Of a stretch of 17,978 nt of DNA, positions 7,340 to 15,700 are shown in pieces; position 1 is the stretch's first letter, and every line of letters starts with the position of its first letter. A model generated the notes under the pieces. That model saw only the letters and a program-made list of their open reading frames with translations, did not search any database and was not told the DNA's origin. Source of the DNA: Candidatus Aenigmatarchaeota archaeon (lineage in GTDB: Archaea; Aenigmatarchaeota; Aenigmatarchaeia; CG10238-14; SCSR01); contig JASEGN010000011.1 of assembly GCA_030018055.1 (NCBI GenBank), positions 1 to 17,978 of the forward strand, in the 5' to 3' direction. Position numbers and translations under genes: made by a program.

Positions 7340-8230
7340 TCACCAAGGCACTCGCTTAATTCTAATGTAAAAAGCTAAAATGTTAAATACAACGTGAGTT
7401 AGTATAGTTACAGGGATTAATATCACTACCAGCAAAAGAGGTATGAATTTAAAAAGATAGACGAAAGCTAAAGCACCCAGAAGAAAGTCTACTTGGTCGA
7501 ATGGGAACCAGTTTTCGCCAACCCCCTTCCCAACTCTTCTTTTGAAAAAACTTTTAACCATATCACCAATTATTGCTCCAAATCCAAGTGCAAGCCCAAT
7601 TTCAATTGCCTCCTCCATCGAACTGTAAATTGAAAAATTAACTGCCTCAGATGATACAAATATTATAATCGATGTTAACCCACCTAAAATTCCAAATATA
7701 CACCCCCTCAAAGTTTTATTCTGGCCTAGAATTCTTCTTCTATCAAACCATTTTTTATTCAAGTCTATCGGAACAGCTAAAAACTTTAAAAATTTGATTT
7801 TTGAAGAAAGAAAGGCAAATGAATTAGCGATGTAGAGTGGAAATAATAGAATTCCAAAAACCAGTAAATCTAAATAAATTAGCGCTGTGATGAGGAAGGT
7901 TATACAAATTGTAAAAATTGTTCCTAGTACCCAGAGGTGAGAAGGTGGTACAGGTAATAGAAAATCTGAAGAAATTACAAATTTCAATTCTTTTAAAACC
8001 CTCCTTTTTTTGCCACATTTCTTGAGTGATTTGTAGTAGTTGTTTAAATTTAAACCATACTTGGTAGGATCACCTAACCTTTCAAAGACTAAAGCTCTAT
8101 TATTTTTTCTCAAGGAAATCTCTATGTTATGCTTAAGAAAGCTTAGAATTTTCTTCTTTTCTTTTAAGCTAACATCCTTTAACTCATTTTCTACCTCTTT
8201 CAAAAATACTTCAGTTTTCATCTGGGACAC
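7340..8230 (-). CDS. carS: CDP-archaeol synthase with N-terminal HAAS-like domain
   Basis: CarS uses CTP to activate DGGGP to CDP-archaeol (unsaturated), the branch point for all polar headgroups. The membrane part (about 100-292) has the CarS hallmarks PLYIANSFAF (131-140), D156..D163-x-RR-x-LG-x2-KT-x-RG (156-176), GAIIGDMVKSFFKRRVG (218-234) and DQVDF (245-249). It is 296 residues rather than the usual 165-180. The extra N-terminus (about 5-66) has the HAAS-like pattern FLKEVENELKDV, a long basic-acidic helix, then FERLGDPTKYG. HAAS domains are small helical signalling or adaptor modules often preceding membrane proteins. GTG at 8230 directly follows the idi stop. ATG at 8221 is an equally good start. 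Confidence 0.85.
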   Translation of the reverse strand: MSQMKTEVFLKEVENELKDVSLKEKKKILSFLKHNIEISLRKNNRALVFERLGDPTKYGLNLNNYYKSLKKCGKKRRVLKELKFVISSDFLLPVPPSHLWVLGTIFTICITFLITALIYLDLLVFGILLFPLYIANSFAFLSSKIKFLKFLAVPIDLNKKWFDRRRILGQNKTLRGCIFGILGGLTSIIIFVSSEAVNFSIYSSMEEAIEIGLALGFGAIIGDMVKSFFKRRVGKGVGENWFPFDQVDFLLGALAFVYLFKFIPLLLVVILIPVTILTHVVFNILAFYIRIKRVPW

Positions 8231-8749
8231 TCAAAATTTTAAAGACTTAAGCACTTTATTGATTGAGAGTTTAAACCAAGGTGTATATTGGTCTGGATTT
8301 TTCCTTATATCTTTTTTTAATTTCTCAATATCAATCCATTTCCATTCAGCAATCTCTTCGGGATTTGGAGTTACTTCACCATCATACCTTCCTACAAAAA
8401 CATGATCTAATTCGTATTCTGAACCCCTGTTAGCGAAATTAGCATGATAAATAAAACTAAACAAATACTGTAGCTTGCAATTAAACCCCAATTCCTCCTT
8501 TAGTCTCCTATGTGTAGCTTGTTCTAGACTCTCTCCTTTCCTAGGATGACTACAGCAAGCATTCGCCCAACATAATCCCCATAAGAATTTTTTCTTGCTT
8601 CTTCGTTGAATCAACATTTGGTTATTTTTATTAAAGATAAAAATTGTAAAAGCTCTATGTAAAATTCCATTTCCTAAATGACATTTCATTTTTTCTTCAA
8701 ATCCAATTTCATTATCCTTTTCATCAACAAGTATTAACTCTTCCTTCAT
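8231..8749 (-). CDS. idi: Isopentenyl-diphosphate delta-isomerase, type I (Nudix)
   Basis: This enzyme interconverts IPP and DMAPP, providing the primer for polyprenyl chains. It is the metal-dependent Nudix-fold type I enzyme, not the FMN-dependent type II enzyme common in archaea. Numbering from ATG at 8749, the catalytic and metal residues line up with the E. coli enzyme: H24 and H31 (CHLGNGILH), C66 and H68 (NACCSHPRKGE), and E111 and E113 (SEYELDH). A Nudix-like LEQATHRRLKEELGF follows the cysteine. The 172-residue length fits the family. The frame is open back to 8809, but starting there would leave 16 bases to the divergent gene's ATG. The start at 8749 leaves room for divergent promoters and matches homologues. 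It is first in an operon with carS and the PHP gene. Confidence 0.9.
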   Translation of the reverse strand: MKEELILVDEKDNEIGFEEKMKCHLGNGILHRAFTIFIFNKNNQMLIQRRSKKKFLWGLCWANACCSHPRKGESLEQATHRRLKEELGFNCKLQYLFSFIYHANFANRGSEYELDHVFVGRYDGEVTPNPEEIAEWKWIDIEKLKKDIRKNPDQYTPWFKLSINKVLKSLKF

Positions 8750-8792
8750 CTCTCCACTTATTATATTTTGATGAATATCTTCTAAAAGATAG

Positions 8793-8800
8793 TATAAATT
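8793..8800 (+). promoter_or_regulatory. TATA box of the DNPH1-like gene
   Basis: TATAAATT lies 26-33 bases before the ATG at 8826, the spacing expected for an archaeal leaderless transcript. The same A+T block read on the minus strand (AATTTATACT) could serve idi with a leader of about 20 bases. Confidence 0.5.
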
Positions 8801-8825
8801 AATAATCAAAAAATAGTTGTTTATT

Positions 8826-9299
8826 ATGACTTATATCTACATAGCAGGCTCTTTAAGACATACACCAAAAGAATGGTGGAAGATTTACGAAAAGATAGGA
8901 AATTTGTGCAAAGAACTTGGATTCAGTGTGCATGTACCGCATACGGATACTGTAAAAGATGTTGGCACTACTGTAAATAGTATACATGATCCAAACTTGG
9001 ACATGAAAGTACGCGCAGATGTTTACAAAAGAAATTACAAAGCAATCTCTGAGGCAAAATTAATTATTGCAGAAGTAACAAATCCTTCAACTGGAACAGG
9101 GGTCGAAATTGGATTTGCTTTAAAGCTAAATAAACCTATAATTTGCTTGGCTCAGAGGAATGTAGATTTAACAAGCATGGTTTTAGGTCCTGCACATATT
9201 GGATCAATAGATATGATTAGATACAAAGATGAAGAAGACGCCTTACAACAATTGAAAGTTCTTCTAGAAACTAAGTTTAAAAATCTAGTTAAATTCTAG
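8826..9299 (+). CDS. Nucleoside 2-deoxyribosyltransferase / DNPH1-like nucleotide N-glycosidase
   Basis: This 157-residue protein belongs to the nucleoside 2-deoxyribosyltransferase superfamily, which cleaves or exchanges the N-glycosidic bond of deoxynucleosides or their 5'-monophosphates. The N-terminal strand and loop IYIAGSLR (4-11) and AEVTNPSTGTGVEIGFAL (82-99) are the signature segments. Glu94 in the G-x-E-x-G context is the expected nucleophile. KPIICL follows as the next strand. Family members with this length include DNPH1/RCL-type deoxynucleotide hydrolases, but the exact substrate cannot be read here. An in-frame TTG at 8817 is a poorer start than the ATG at 8826, which has a TATA box at leaderless spacing. 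It diverges from idi and meets the reductase gene tail to tail, so it is probably its own transcription unit for nucleotide salvage or clean-up. Confidence 0.8.
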   Translation: MTYIYIAGSLRHTPKEWWKIYEKIGNLCKELGFSVHVPHTDTVKDVGTTVNSIHDPNLDMKVRADVYKRNYKAISEAKLIIAEVTNPSTGTGVEIGFALKLNKPIICLAQRNVDLTSMVLGPAHIGSIDMIRYKDEEDALQQLKVLLETKFKNLVKF

Positions 9300-9373
9300 A
9301 CTCTTTCGGTAATAATTAATTACATGTTTTAGTTGATTTTATCGCACATAAGTATAAAAACTCTGAAAAGCTT

Positions 9374-10726
9374 TCACTTACTAGAATAAGGAACAAACCT
9401 TTTTTCCAATTCCAAAAACATAGCATCGATCTTCTTTTTCCACTCATCAAAACCATCTGGAGACTCAGGATAATTCAAGCAATGATTTCTAATTTCCTCC
9501 ATAACACTTTTTAAGTAAACAAGGTTTTTAAGTAGAGAAAGCCTTCCAATACCTCTGAAGAATCTCTCTACCCCTTCACGTATGTTCAATTTAAGTTCTC
9601 CTTGTGTTGTTAATGTTATTAAATCTCTTTCCTTAATAATTTCATGTTGCATGCCATAATCTATATCTTTTGGAGTAATGCTTTGTAGGAAAATACGAAA
9701 AGCATCCAAAACAGTATATTTTTGCCCATATCCATCTTCCTGCTTGTAAAGAGCTAGATTATAAGTCCACAAACTTTCTCTATCTTTTTTACCATTTTCT
9801 AGGGCATTACAAGCAACATTGGCAGCAAGTTTTCCAGTAACCATAGCTTGACCATTCCCACCTCCAGTAACAGGGTCTACAAATGATCCAGCCTCACCAA
9901 CAATTAAAATACCGTTCCCAACTAACGAAGGAAGTGGCCTCCTGGTTGAAACATCCATTCCACCCTTTTCTATAGCTTTAGATCCGTTGAACAATTCCAT
10001 CTTTAGCATGGTGCTATAAAGCCTCTCTTTTGGATGAGGATAACCCTTAACTTTTTGAACACCTAAACCAACATTTACAATTCGTTTGCCTTGTGGAAAT
10101 ATCCAAACATAACCTCCTGGAAATTTACTTGGCTCTAGATAAATTTCGCAGAATTTTTCATTCCCTAACCTATTTTTAACTTTTCTTATCTCTCTATAAG
10201 CAAAATTCACATCCTTATCCTCTATTTCTGTTTCTATTCCAAGGTTTTTAGGCAAATTTGATCTGACAGGTGATTTAAGTCCAGTCGCGTCGATAACAAC
10301 ATCACCATAGATTTTGCCAGAAATCGTTGCCACACCTCTAACAAAACCATTTTTAATTATTGGTCCATTAATAACAGATTTATCTCTTAGCTCAACTCCA
10401 TTTTCGATCGCGGTTTTTAAAAGATACTGTCCGAATGCTAGTCTATCCAACATGATTCCTTTATGTCTTTTTGTATGAACTTCCCATTTATGACCACTTG
10501 GAGAATAAATAATTATTCCTTCTATTTCATTCGTTTTTACCTTCTCAGGAATTGGAAGATTAATTTTTTCAAGATGATGATACGCGAGAGCATTACCACA
10601 GATTTTATTTCCAATTTTCTCCTTTGGTTTAGCATCGATTAAACAAACCTTGAAGCCTCTTTTTGCAGCAGTATAAGCAGCTACACATCCAGCAGAACCA
10701 GCGCCGGCAACGACGATGTCATACAT
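9374..10726 (-). CDS. Geranylgeranyl reductase family protein (archaeal lipid saturation)
   Basis: This is a 450-residue FAD enzyme that reduces the double bonds of geranylgeranyl chains, giving the saturated isoprenoid chains of mature archaeal lipids. The N-terminal FAD site is GAGSAG (8-13). KICGNAL (41-47) holds the family cysteine at 43. The substrate-pocket motif Y206-x-W208-x-F210-P211 followed by NVGLG is the GGR signature. GEAGSFVDPVTGGG (277-290) is the second FAD motif, with Glu where Asp is commoner. It starts on TAATG, one base overlapping the stop of GGGP synthase, so the two are co-translated. The pairing supports action on membrane lipid intermediates rather than on quinone or chlorophyll side chains. 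Confidence 0.9.
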   Translation of the reverse strand: MYDIVVAGAGSAGCVAAYTAAKRGFKVCLIDAKPKEKIGNKICGNALAYHHLEKINLPIPEKVKTNEIEGIIIYSPSGHKWEVHTKRHKGIMLDRLAFGQYLLKTAIENGVELRDKSVINGPIIKNGFVRGVATISGKIYGDVVIDATGLKSPVRSNLPKNLGIETEIEDKDVNFAYREIRKVKNRLGNEKFCEIYLEPSKFPGGYVWIFPQGKRIVNVGLGVQKVKGYPHPKERLYSTMLKMELFNGSKAIEKGGMDVSTRRPLPSLVGNGILIVGEAGSFVDPVTGGGNGQAMVTGKLAANVACNALENGKKDRESLWTYNLALYKQEDGYGQKYTVLDAFRIFLQSITPKDIDYGMQHEIIKERDLITLTTQGELKLNIREGVERFFRGIGRLSLLKNLVYLKSVMEEIRNHCLNYPESPDGFDEWKKKIDAMFLELEKRFVPYSSK

Positions 10727-11457
10727 TATTTCACCAAACTTAAGAATTCCAACATAACCTTCAAACTTTTTTCAACAGTGCTCTGCTCTAGAATTGTGCT
10801 GATTAGTATTTTATCGGCCCCAGCTCTGAAGAACTTTTCTGCAGTTTTTTTATTTCTAATTCCTCCTGCTACTATTAAGCAACTCGACTCATACTTTTTA
10901 AGAAGCTTATGAACCTTCTTAACTAGAGAAAGACTAACTGTTCTACTTGCACCAGAACCAGCTTCTAGGTATATTGATGGAGCTGATGGATGCTTGTGAA
11001 GATATTTTTTTAGATAGGTTAGAGCTTGGGTGAGGTTAAGATTTTTTGCTCCTACTCTTCTTCCAATTGTAGAGTCACTAGAGAGCACAAGATAACCAAG
11101 ATCAATTCTTTTACTAAATAATTTTGTTAGGACAAGTCCTAAAAGATCTTCTATAAAAACACTTTTTTTTGACCAATTCAGTAGGTGGATAGCCATCAAA
11201 TAGTCTGTATGAGGGTAGCCTAATAGGGCTTGAGACACCTTTCCTGGGAATATTACCCTTGGACCTATTACTTCTTTCCTCAGTTTTAATACCCAATCTC
11301 TTATTTGATGGCCAGAGGCAGTAGTACAACCAACCCAGAATTCTATATTATCTTCAATAAATTTTTCTCCAACTATATCTTTTAATAGACAACAAGCTCC
11401 AAATACTTGCTCAACCTCCTTTTTGCTTGGGTCGAGTAAAAAACAAAGTTTTTTCAT
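10726..11457 (-). CDS. Geranylgeranylglyceryl phosphate synthase (PcrB-like TIM barrel)
   Basis: This enzyme forms the first ether bond of archaeal lipids by joining sn-glycerol 1-phosphate to geranylgeranyl diphosphate. It is a 243-residue (beta/alpha)8 protein. Visible landmarks are LLDPSKK at the N-terminus (metal/pyrophosphate side), VIFPGKVSQ (68-76) after the second strand, YLEAGSGA (163-170) and the phosphate-binding VAGGIR (196-201). The barrel closes with AGADKILIST. In the same operon as geranylgeranyl reductase, it anchors this window as archaeal. Some bacteria have the related heptaprenylglyceryl phosphate synthase PcrB, but the surrounding DGGGPS, CarS and Tes genes favour the archaeal function. 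Confidence 0.92.
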   Translation of the reverse strand: MKKLCFLLDPSKKEVEQVFGACCLLKDIVGEKFIEDNIEFWVGCTTASGHQIRDWVLKLRKEVIGPRVIFPGKVSQALLGYPHTDYLMAIHLLNWSKKSVFIEDLLGLVLTKLFSKRIDLGYLVLSSDSTIGRRVGAKNLNLTQALTYLKKYLHKHPSAPSIYLEAGSGASRTVSLSLVKKVHKLLKKYESSCLIVAGGIRNKKTAEKFFRAGADKILISTILEQSTVEKSLKVMLEFLSLVK

Positions 11458-11492
11458 AAGAATTATTTAAACCCATATCTTTATTTACTTTA

Positions 11493-11500
11493 ATTTATAC
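11493..11500 (-). promoter_or_regulatory. TATA box upstream of GGGP synthase
   Basis: On the minus strand the 72-base spacer before GGGP synthase contains TTTTGGTATAAATTA, with TATAAATT 36-43 bases before the ATG at 11457. This predicts a start about 13 bases before the ATG and a separate transcript for the synthase-reductase pair. Confidence 0.5.
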
Positions 11501-11529
11501 CAAAATTATTTAGCAAATACATTTAAATT

Positions 11530-12354
11530 TTATTTTGTTAATACACCCACCAAAAATGCCAGTATCACAAGGTACATCACAACTTTCAGAGTTTTTTGTG
11601 CTTTCCTAGCCTCACTTCGAAGTAAAACATAAATACAGATAAAAATTGATGGTAGAACAGCGATCAGATACCAATCACTAAATATTTTATAGTAATAAGG
11701 GAGTATTAATAGAACAATCCCTATAAAAAGAAATATCCTAGCCAATAAGGTAGACTTTCCCTTTCCAATAACTATAGGCAAAGTTTTCAATTTTAATTTT
11801 TTATCACCTTCTGTATCTTCTATAGATTTAAAGATCTCCCTACTTAACACTCCAAAAAAACATATTAAAACCAAAATAAGAAGTGGGGAAGCAAATAGAC
11901 TAGAAAAACTTCCAACTATTAAACCTGCTGCAAGGTAGGTTGAGATTGCAAGATAGCTAACAGCCATATTCCCTACTAGTGGTATTTTCTTTAACCTCCA
12001 AGGATAAGCTACAACAACCAGAAGATTAAAAGTTGCAATAATTAAAAATGGTATGCTTACCATTAAAGCAAATGTTAACCCTACTAAAACAAGTAGTATG
12101 AAGTAAATTAATGCATTTTTCCTAGAGATTCTCCCTGAAGGTAAAGGTCTGTATGGCTTATTGATTTTATCTATTTTATAATCAAAATAATCGTTAATAA
12201 CATCTCCACTGCCGCAAATAAAGAAAGTTGCAATAACAGCATATAAGACCAATGTAGGAAAATAAAGAGCTCCAGAAATAATGCTGCCTACTAACAATCC
12301 TAATACAGCTAAAATACAAACATTTATTCTTAATATCTCCAAGTAAGCAAACAT
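11530..12354 (-). CDS. Digeranylgeranylglyceryl phosphate synthase (UbiA family)
   Basis: This membrane prenyltransferase adds the second geranylgeranyl chain to GGGP, making DGGGP, the substrate of CarS. It has 274 residues with about nine hydrophobic segments. The first Asp-rich motif N54-D55-x2-D58-x3-D62-x2-NKPYRPLPSG is the archaeal DGGGPS form of the UbiA motif. The second is D180-TEG-D184 followed by KKLKLKTLP. Both bind magnesium diphosphate. The gene sits immediately upstream of GGGP synthase in the same direction but with a 72-base gap and a separate promoter candidate. Other UbiA enzymes (menaquinone, haem O) have similar motifs, but the lipid-gene context and the NKPYRPLPSG form favour DGGGPS. 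Confidence 0.9.
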   Translation of the reverse strand: MFAYLEILRINVCILAVLGLLVGSIISGALYFPTLVLYAVIATFFICGSGDVINDYFDYKIDKINKPYRPLPSGRISRKNALIYFILLVLVGLTFALMVSIPFLIIATFNLLVVVAYPWRLKKIPLVGNMAVSYLAISTYLAAGLIVGSFSSLFASPLLILVLICFFGVLSREIFKSIEDTEGDKKLKLKTLPIVIGKGKSTLLARIFLFIGIVLLILPYYYKIFSDWYLIAVLPSIFICIYVLLRSEARKAQKTLKVVMYLVILAFLVGVLTK

Positions 12355-12533
12355 AATTAAAATTTAATTCTCGATACTTAAAATCCAAATTTTTTTAGTA
12401 AAGTATGTATACATAAATTTAACAAGAAATAAAAACACCTCTAGAAAAACCATTGAATGTACTGGTGCAGTTTATGATTTAGATGATACTTTAGTTAGAA
12501 GTAGAATAGTGAAATGAATTAGGACTAGTATCC
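12355..12533. other. Non-coding stretch between the truncated radical SAM fragment and DGGGPS
   Basis: Apart from the HAD-like scrap on the plus strand, no open frame or RNA gene is visible. The region is A+T-rich. It must contain the promoter for the DGGGP synthase at 12354, with weak TATA-like candidates (ATTTTAAGTAT and AATTAAATTTTAATT) on the minus strand and no clear choice between them. Together with the stunted reading frame beside it, it looks like a deletion scar. Confidence 0.4.
12452..12517 (+). pseudogene. Possible HAD-phosphatase N-terminal scrap
   Basis: The plus strand reads IECTGAVYDLDDTLVRSRIV followed by K and TGA at 12515-12517. AVYDLDDTLV has the shape of HAD motif I (hydrophobic strand, then DxDDTLV), which carries the nucleophilic aspartate. 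No start codon and no downstream HAD motifs are present, so if it is real it is a remnant. The match is about ten residues and could be chance. Confidence 0.22.
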
Positions 12534-12710
12534 CTACCGAGATGTTATTCCCTCATCCTCTAGTTGCCAAGCTCCAGGCGAACACAAAATTTTCTCATAA
12601 AATAATTCCGGTACTATTCCAGGTGAAGTAGCAGCAAAACCCAAGAATTCATTCTCACCATAGTTTGACATCAAAGTTTTATTTGCTGTCAAAACAATTG
12701 GATAACACAT
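12534..12710 (-). pseudogene. Truncated radical-SAM-type protein, N-terminal fragment
   Basis: ATG at 12710 lies two bases after the TAG of the SPASM protein and opens a 58-residue frame beginning MCYPIVLTANKTLMSNYGEN and continuing EFLGFAATSPGIVPELFYEK. From memory this resembles the N-terminus of a group of archaeal COG1032-like radical SAM proteins, whose full length is several hundred residues. That assignment is unverified. The frame then runs ILCSPGAWQLEDEGITSR to a stop, with nothing recognisable afterwards in any frame. The tight spacing indicates a former last gene of the tes operon that has lost its body, including any SAM-binding cysteines. It could still be translated as a small protein. 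Confidence 0.5.
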
Positions 12711-12712
12711 GA

Positions 12713-15700
12713 CTACGCCTTTATTTTTTCCCAAAAAACTTTATTATTTATACAGCCGGGATCTGGTGCCTGGATATCATTAAAATAAGCATAGGCTCTA
12801 GCTCTACAACCCCCACACACGTTTCTCCATTCACAAACTCCACAATACTCTTTTAGCTTAGAACGGTCCCTTAATTTATTTAAAACCTCACTATTCAACC
12901 AAATTTCCTTGAATGTTTTTTCTCTTATACTCCCAACCCGAATAGGCATAAACACACAGTTATGAACGATAAAGGTATTTGCAATAAAAGTATGATTTTT
13001 TAGCGTCTGGATATCATACACTTCACCCTCTCTTACGTAAGATATATTTAGTATTTTATCAACTTCCATTTCAGAATTTAGGAATCTTTCTATTTTATTC
13101 AATATTTTTTTTGCTTCTTCAAGTCTACTTTCTTTTACCAATCTAAGTTTGTTTAAATTTTCGATAGATAGTTTATTTTTGCTAAAACAATAAGAAAATT
13201 TTCTTCTTTCCATAGAAAGGGTTTCCGCAGCTTCCCTCTGTGTAATTAGTATATCTTGATTTCTTTCTAGTTTATTGATCCTCTCTTTACATAGCTGAAC
13301 TAAACTAATACAATTGTCTCGAGAGACATCATGTTGAGATAGAATTTGAGGTACTTTTATTCTTAATAACCTTAATATTTTCTTGAATTCTCCACATAGA
13401 GGATATCTTGGGTATTTACAATATCTTTTTTTGGGTATCTTTTTCAATTTAATATTTTTCTCCGAGCTTTTAAATTCAATAATTTTCATAAATTCTTCCA
13501 TATAACCTAATGGAATATCTATTCTGAATCCTTTTCCAACACCTGTGTGTTTTTTCAAGTGAGAGGTTGAAATTCCAAACCTGAGTAGCAACAATTTTAT
13601 TTGTCTCAATAAATCTTTACTCCCAGAAACGAGGCTCACCCATCTAGGCCCAACCGAACCCTCAGCATCATAGAAACCCCCCAAGAACGCTTCTACACCC
13701 TTTATATTACTTTTTTGAATGATTTCTGGCACTGTCCTTTCAGTGGAATACGTTGCAGATTTTCCACTTGTCGATGTACCAAGTATTTTTAAAAACAGTT
13801 TTGAAATAGCTCTCGATGAGATAATAACATGATAACTTCTTCCCTTTTTTTTGATCGTTGGTTTAATTCCAAATAATTTGTGAGAAAGATTGGCATAGTA
13901 TTTTGCAACTTCTAATCTAGAATCTTTAAAACTAAGAGTATTTTTATCAACATGTGCATCTCCAAGTACATATCCTACAAATCTACAGAATTCGTATGTA
14001 GCATACTCAGGAATTTTAAAGTTGCTATATCCAGATGGTTTAAAATATTTTTTTATAAAATCTAGAGCAAGAATTTTACATAGTTTTAATATAGTTTCTT
14101 TTTTTAATCCTATGTTTTTCCTGTCTTTTCTTAAACCCAAAAATTCTAGAAGGGTGTATCTTGTTACACCTAGTTGTTTAGCGAATTTTCCTACATCTTT
14201 CCTCTTTATTTTTTTCCTTAAAAATTTAATCCCAGCATTGGTTAACTTATAATGAACAAAATCTACCTCAGGTAATTTTTGTATTTCACCCTTAATTGGC
14301 AACTTCCTTACTTTTAATAAATAGTCTCCTTTTTTAAGGTCTTTCAGCTGGACAATTTTGATTTCATTACCATCGAAAACAAAAAATGGATGATTGTCAG
14401 AAGCATAAATAATATCAGTATTTGTCACTATCTCATATATCTTTTTTACATCTTTTCTTTTACCAACACAAATATCAGGTTCTATACTCATGTTTTTAGT
14501 ATCACAGGATATGGGATCTTCTACTTTTAAATCATTAATCTTAATTATTTCACCATTAGAGGATTGAATATAAGTATCTGGATCTACACAGGGCCATATA
14601 TCACCATTAGGCTCAATGCAACAATAAACCCTTCCAGCACCACAACCTCCAATAAAATCTGCTAATACTTGTGCTTTTCCTTTTAATGCTTTTCTTGCTC
14701 TTTTGCCAGCAAAATGAGTTGGTAGAATGGGTGCACTAGAATCCTTTTCTGTTGCTTGTATGCTTATCCTTGCATATTGTGGTGCTGTTGAAAAAACGTC
14801 TGGGTAATCCTTCTCCAATAATTTTGAATAGAGAAATTTTAATATTTCTTCCCTTTCCTCTGGTGTTATATCTTGTTCAAGTATATCCTTTCCTCTTCCA
14901 GTTGGAATAAAGTTAAAAGCAATGAATCTATTCACCCTTAGCTCTTTTGCAAGTTCAAGCAAATTTGGAATCTCCTTTAAATTATATTTTGTAATCGTTG
15001 GAGCTACACAAACATCTAAGCCTTGCTTAACACAATTTTTAATTCCCCTTATTGTTCTATCAAAAATCCCTGAAATTCCTCTAAATTTCTCATGCGTTTC
15101 TTTCATTCCATCAAGAGAAACCTCAACATAATTAACACAATCTTTAAGTTTTTTTGCAATACTTGGTGTTATCAAAATTCCATTAGTTGCTACAGAAATG
15201 TAGAAATCATTTTCCTTTGCATACCTCGCTACTTCAAAGAAATCCTCCCTAATCAATGGCTCTCCACCAGAAAAGGCAATTGCCACTACTCCACACTCTG
15301 CTAACTCATCTACCAGTTTTTTAGCTTCTTCGGTTGTTAATTCGTTTGGCATCGATTTACTCATTGCAGATGCATAGCAGTGTTTACACTTTAAGTTGCA
15401 TTTGTTTGTGAACTGCCACACAATAAGAAATGGTGCCGCTGTTGTCTGAGGGGTTTGGACGCCAAATCTAGTTATACCTTCTAGAACATTAATTATACCT
15501 CTCCTGAAAACTGGTTCTTTTAGGGCATTCAAAACTTCTTCAGGATCAGTCCCAAAAATTTTGGCAGAATTTTTAATTAACATACCAATAAACCATGAGT
15601 AAAACTTGCAACCTAAGCTACATTTTGTACCAAAGACGAGATGCTCAAGAGCAAGTTCCAGCATTGATTTTCTTACTTTTTCTCTCTTGACACTTTTGTT

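Noticed and set aside
8040..8405. 121-residue plus-strand frame spanning carS and idi
   Set aside because: It is the reverse-frame shadow of two recognisable genes, rich in Phe/Ser/Leu as expected from the complement of Lys/Glu codons.
8750..8809. Extra 20-residue N-terminus of Idi from ATG 8809
   Set aside because: It would leave only 16 bases to the divergent gene's ATG. Homologues begin near the ATG at 8749, and catalytic residue numbering then matches the E. coli enzyme.
12194..12388. 64-residue minus-strand frame overlapping the start of DGGGPS
   Set aside because: It is out of frame with the conserved UbiA protein and has no recognisable features.
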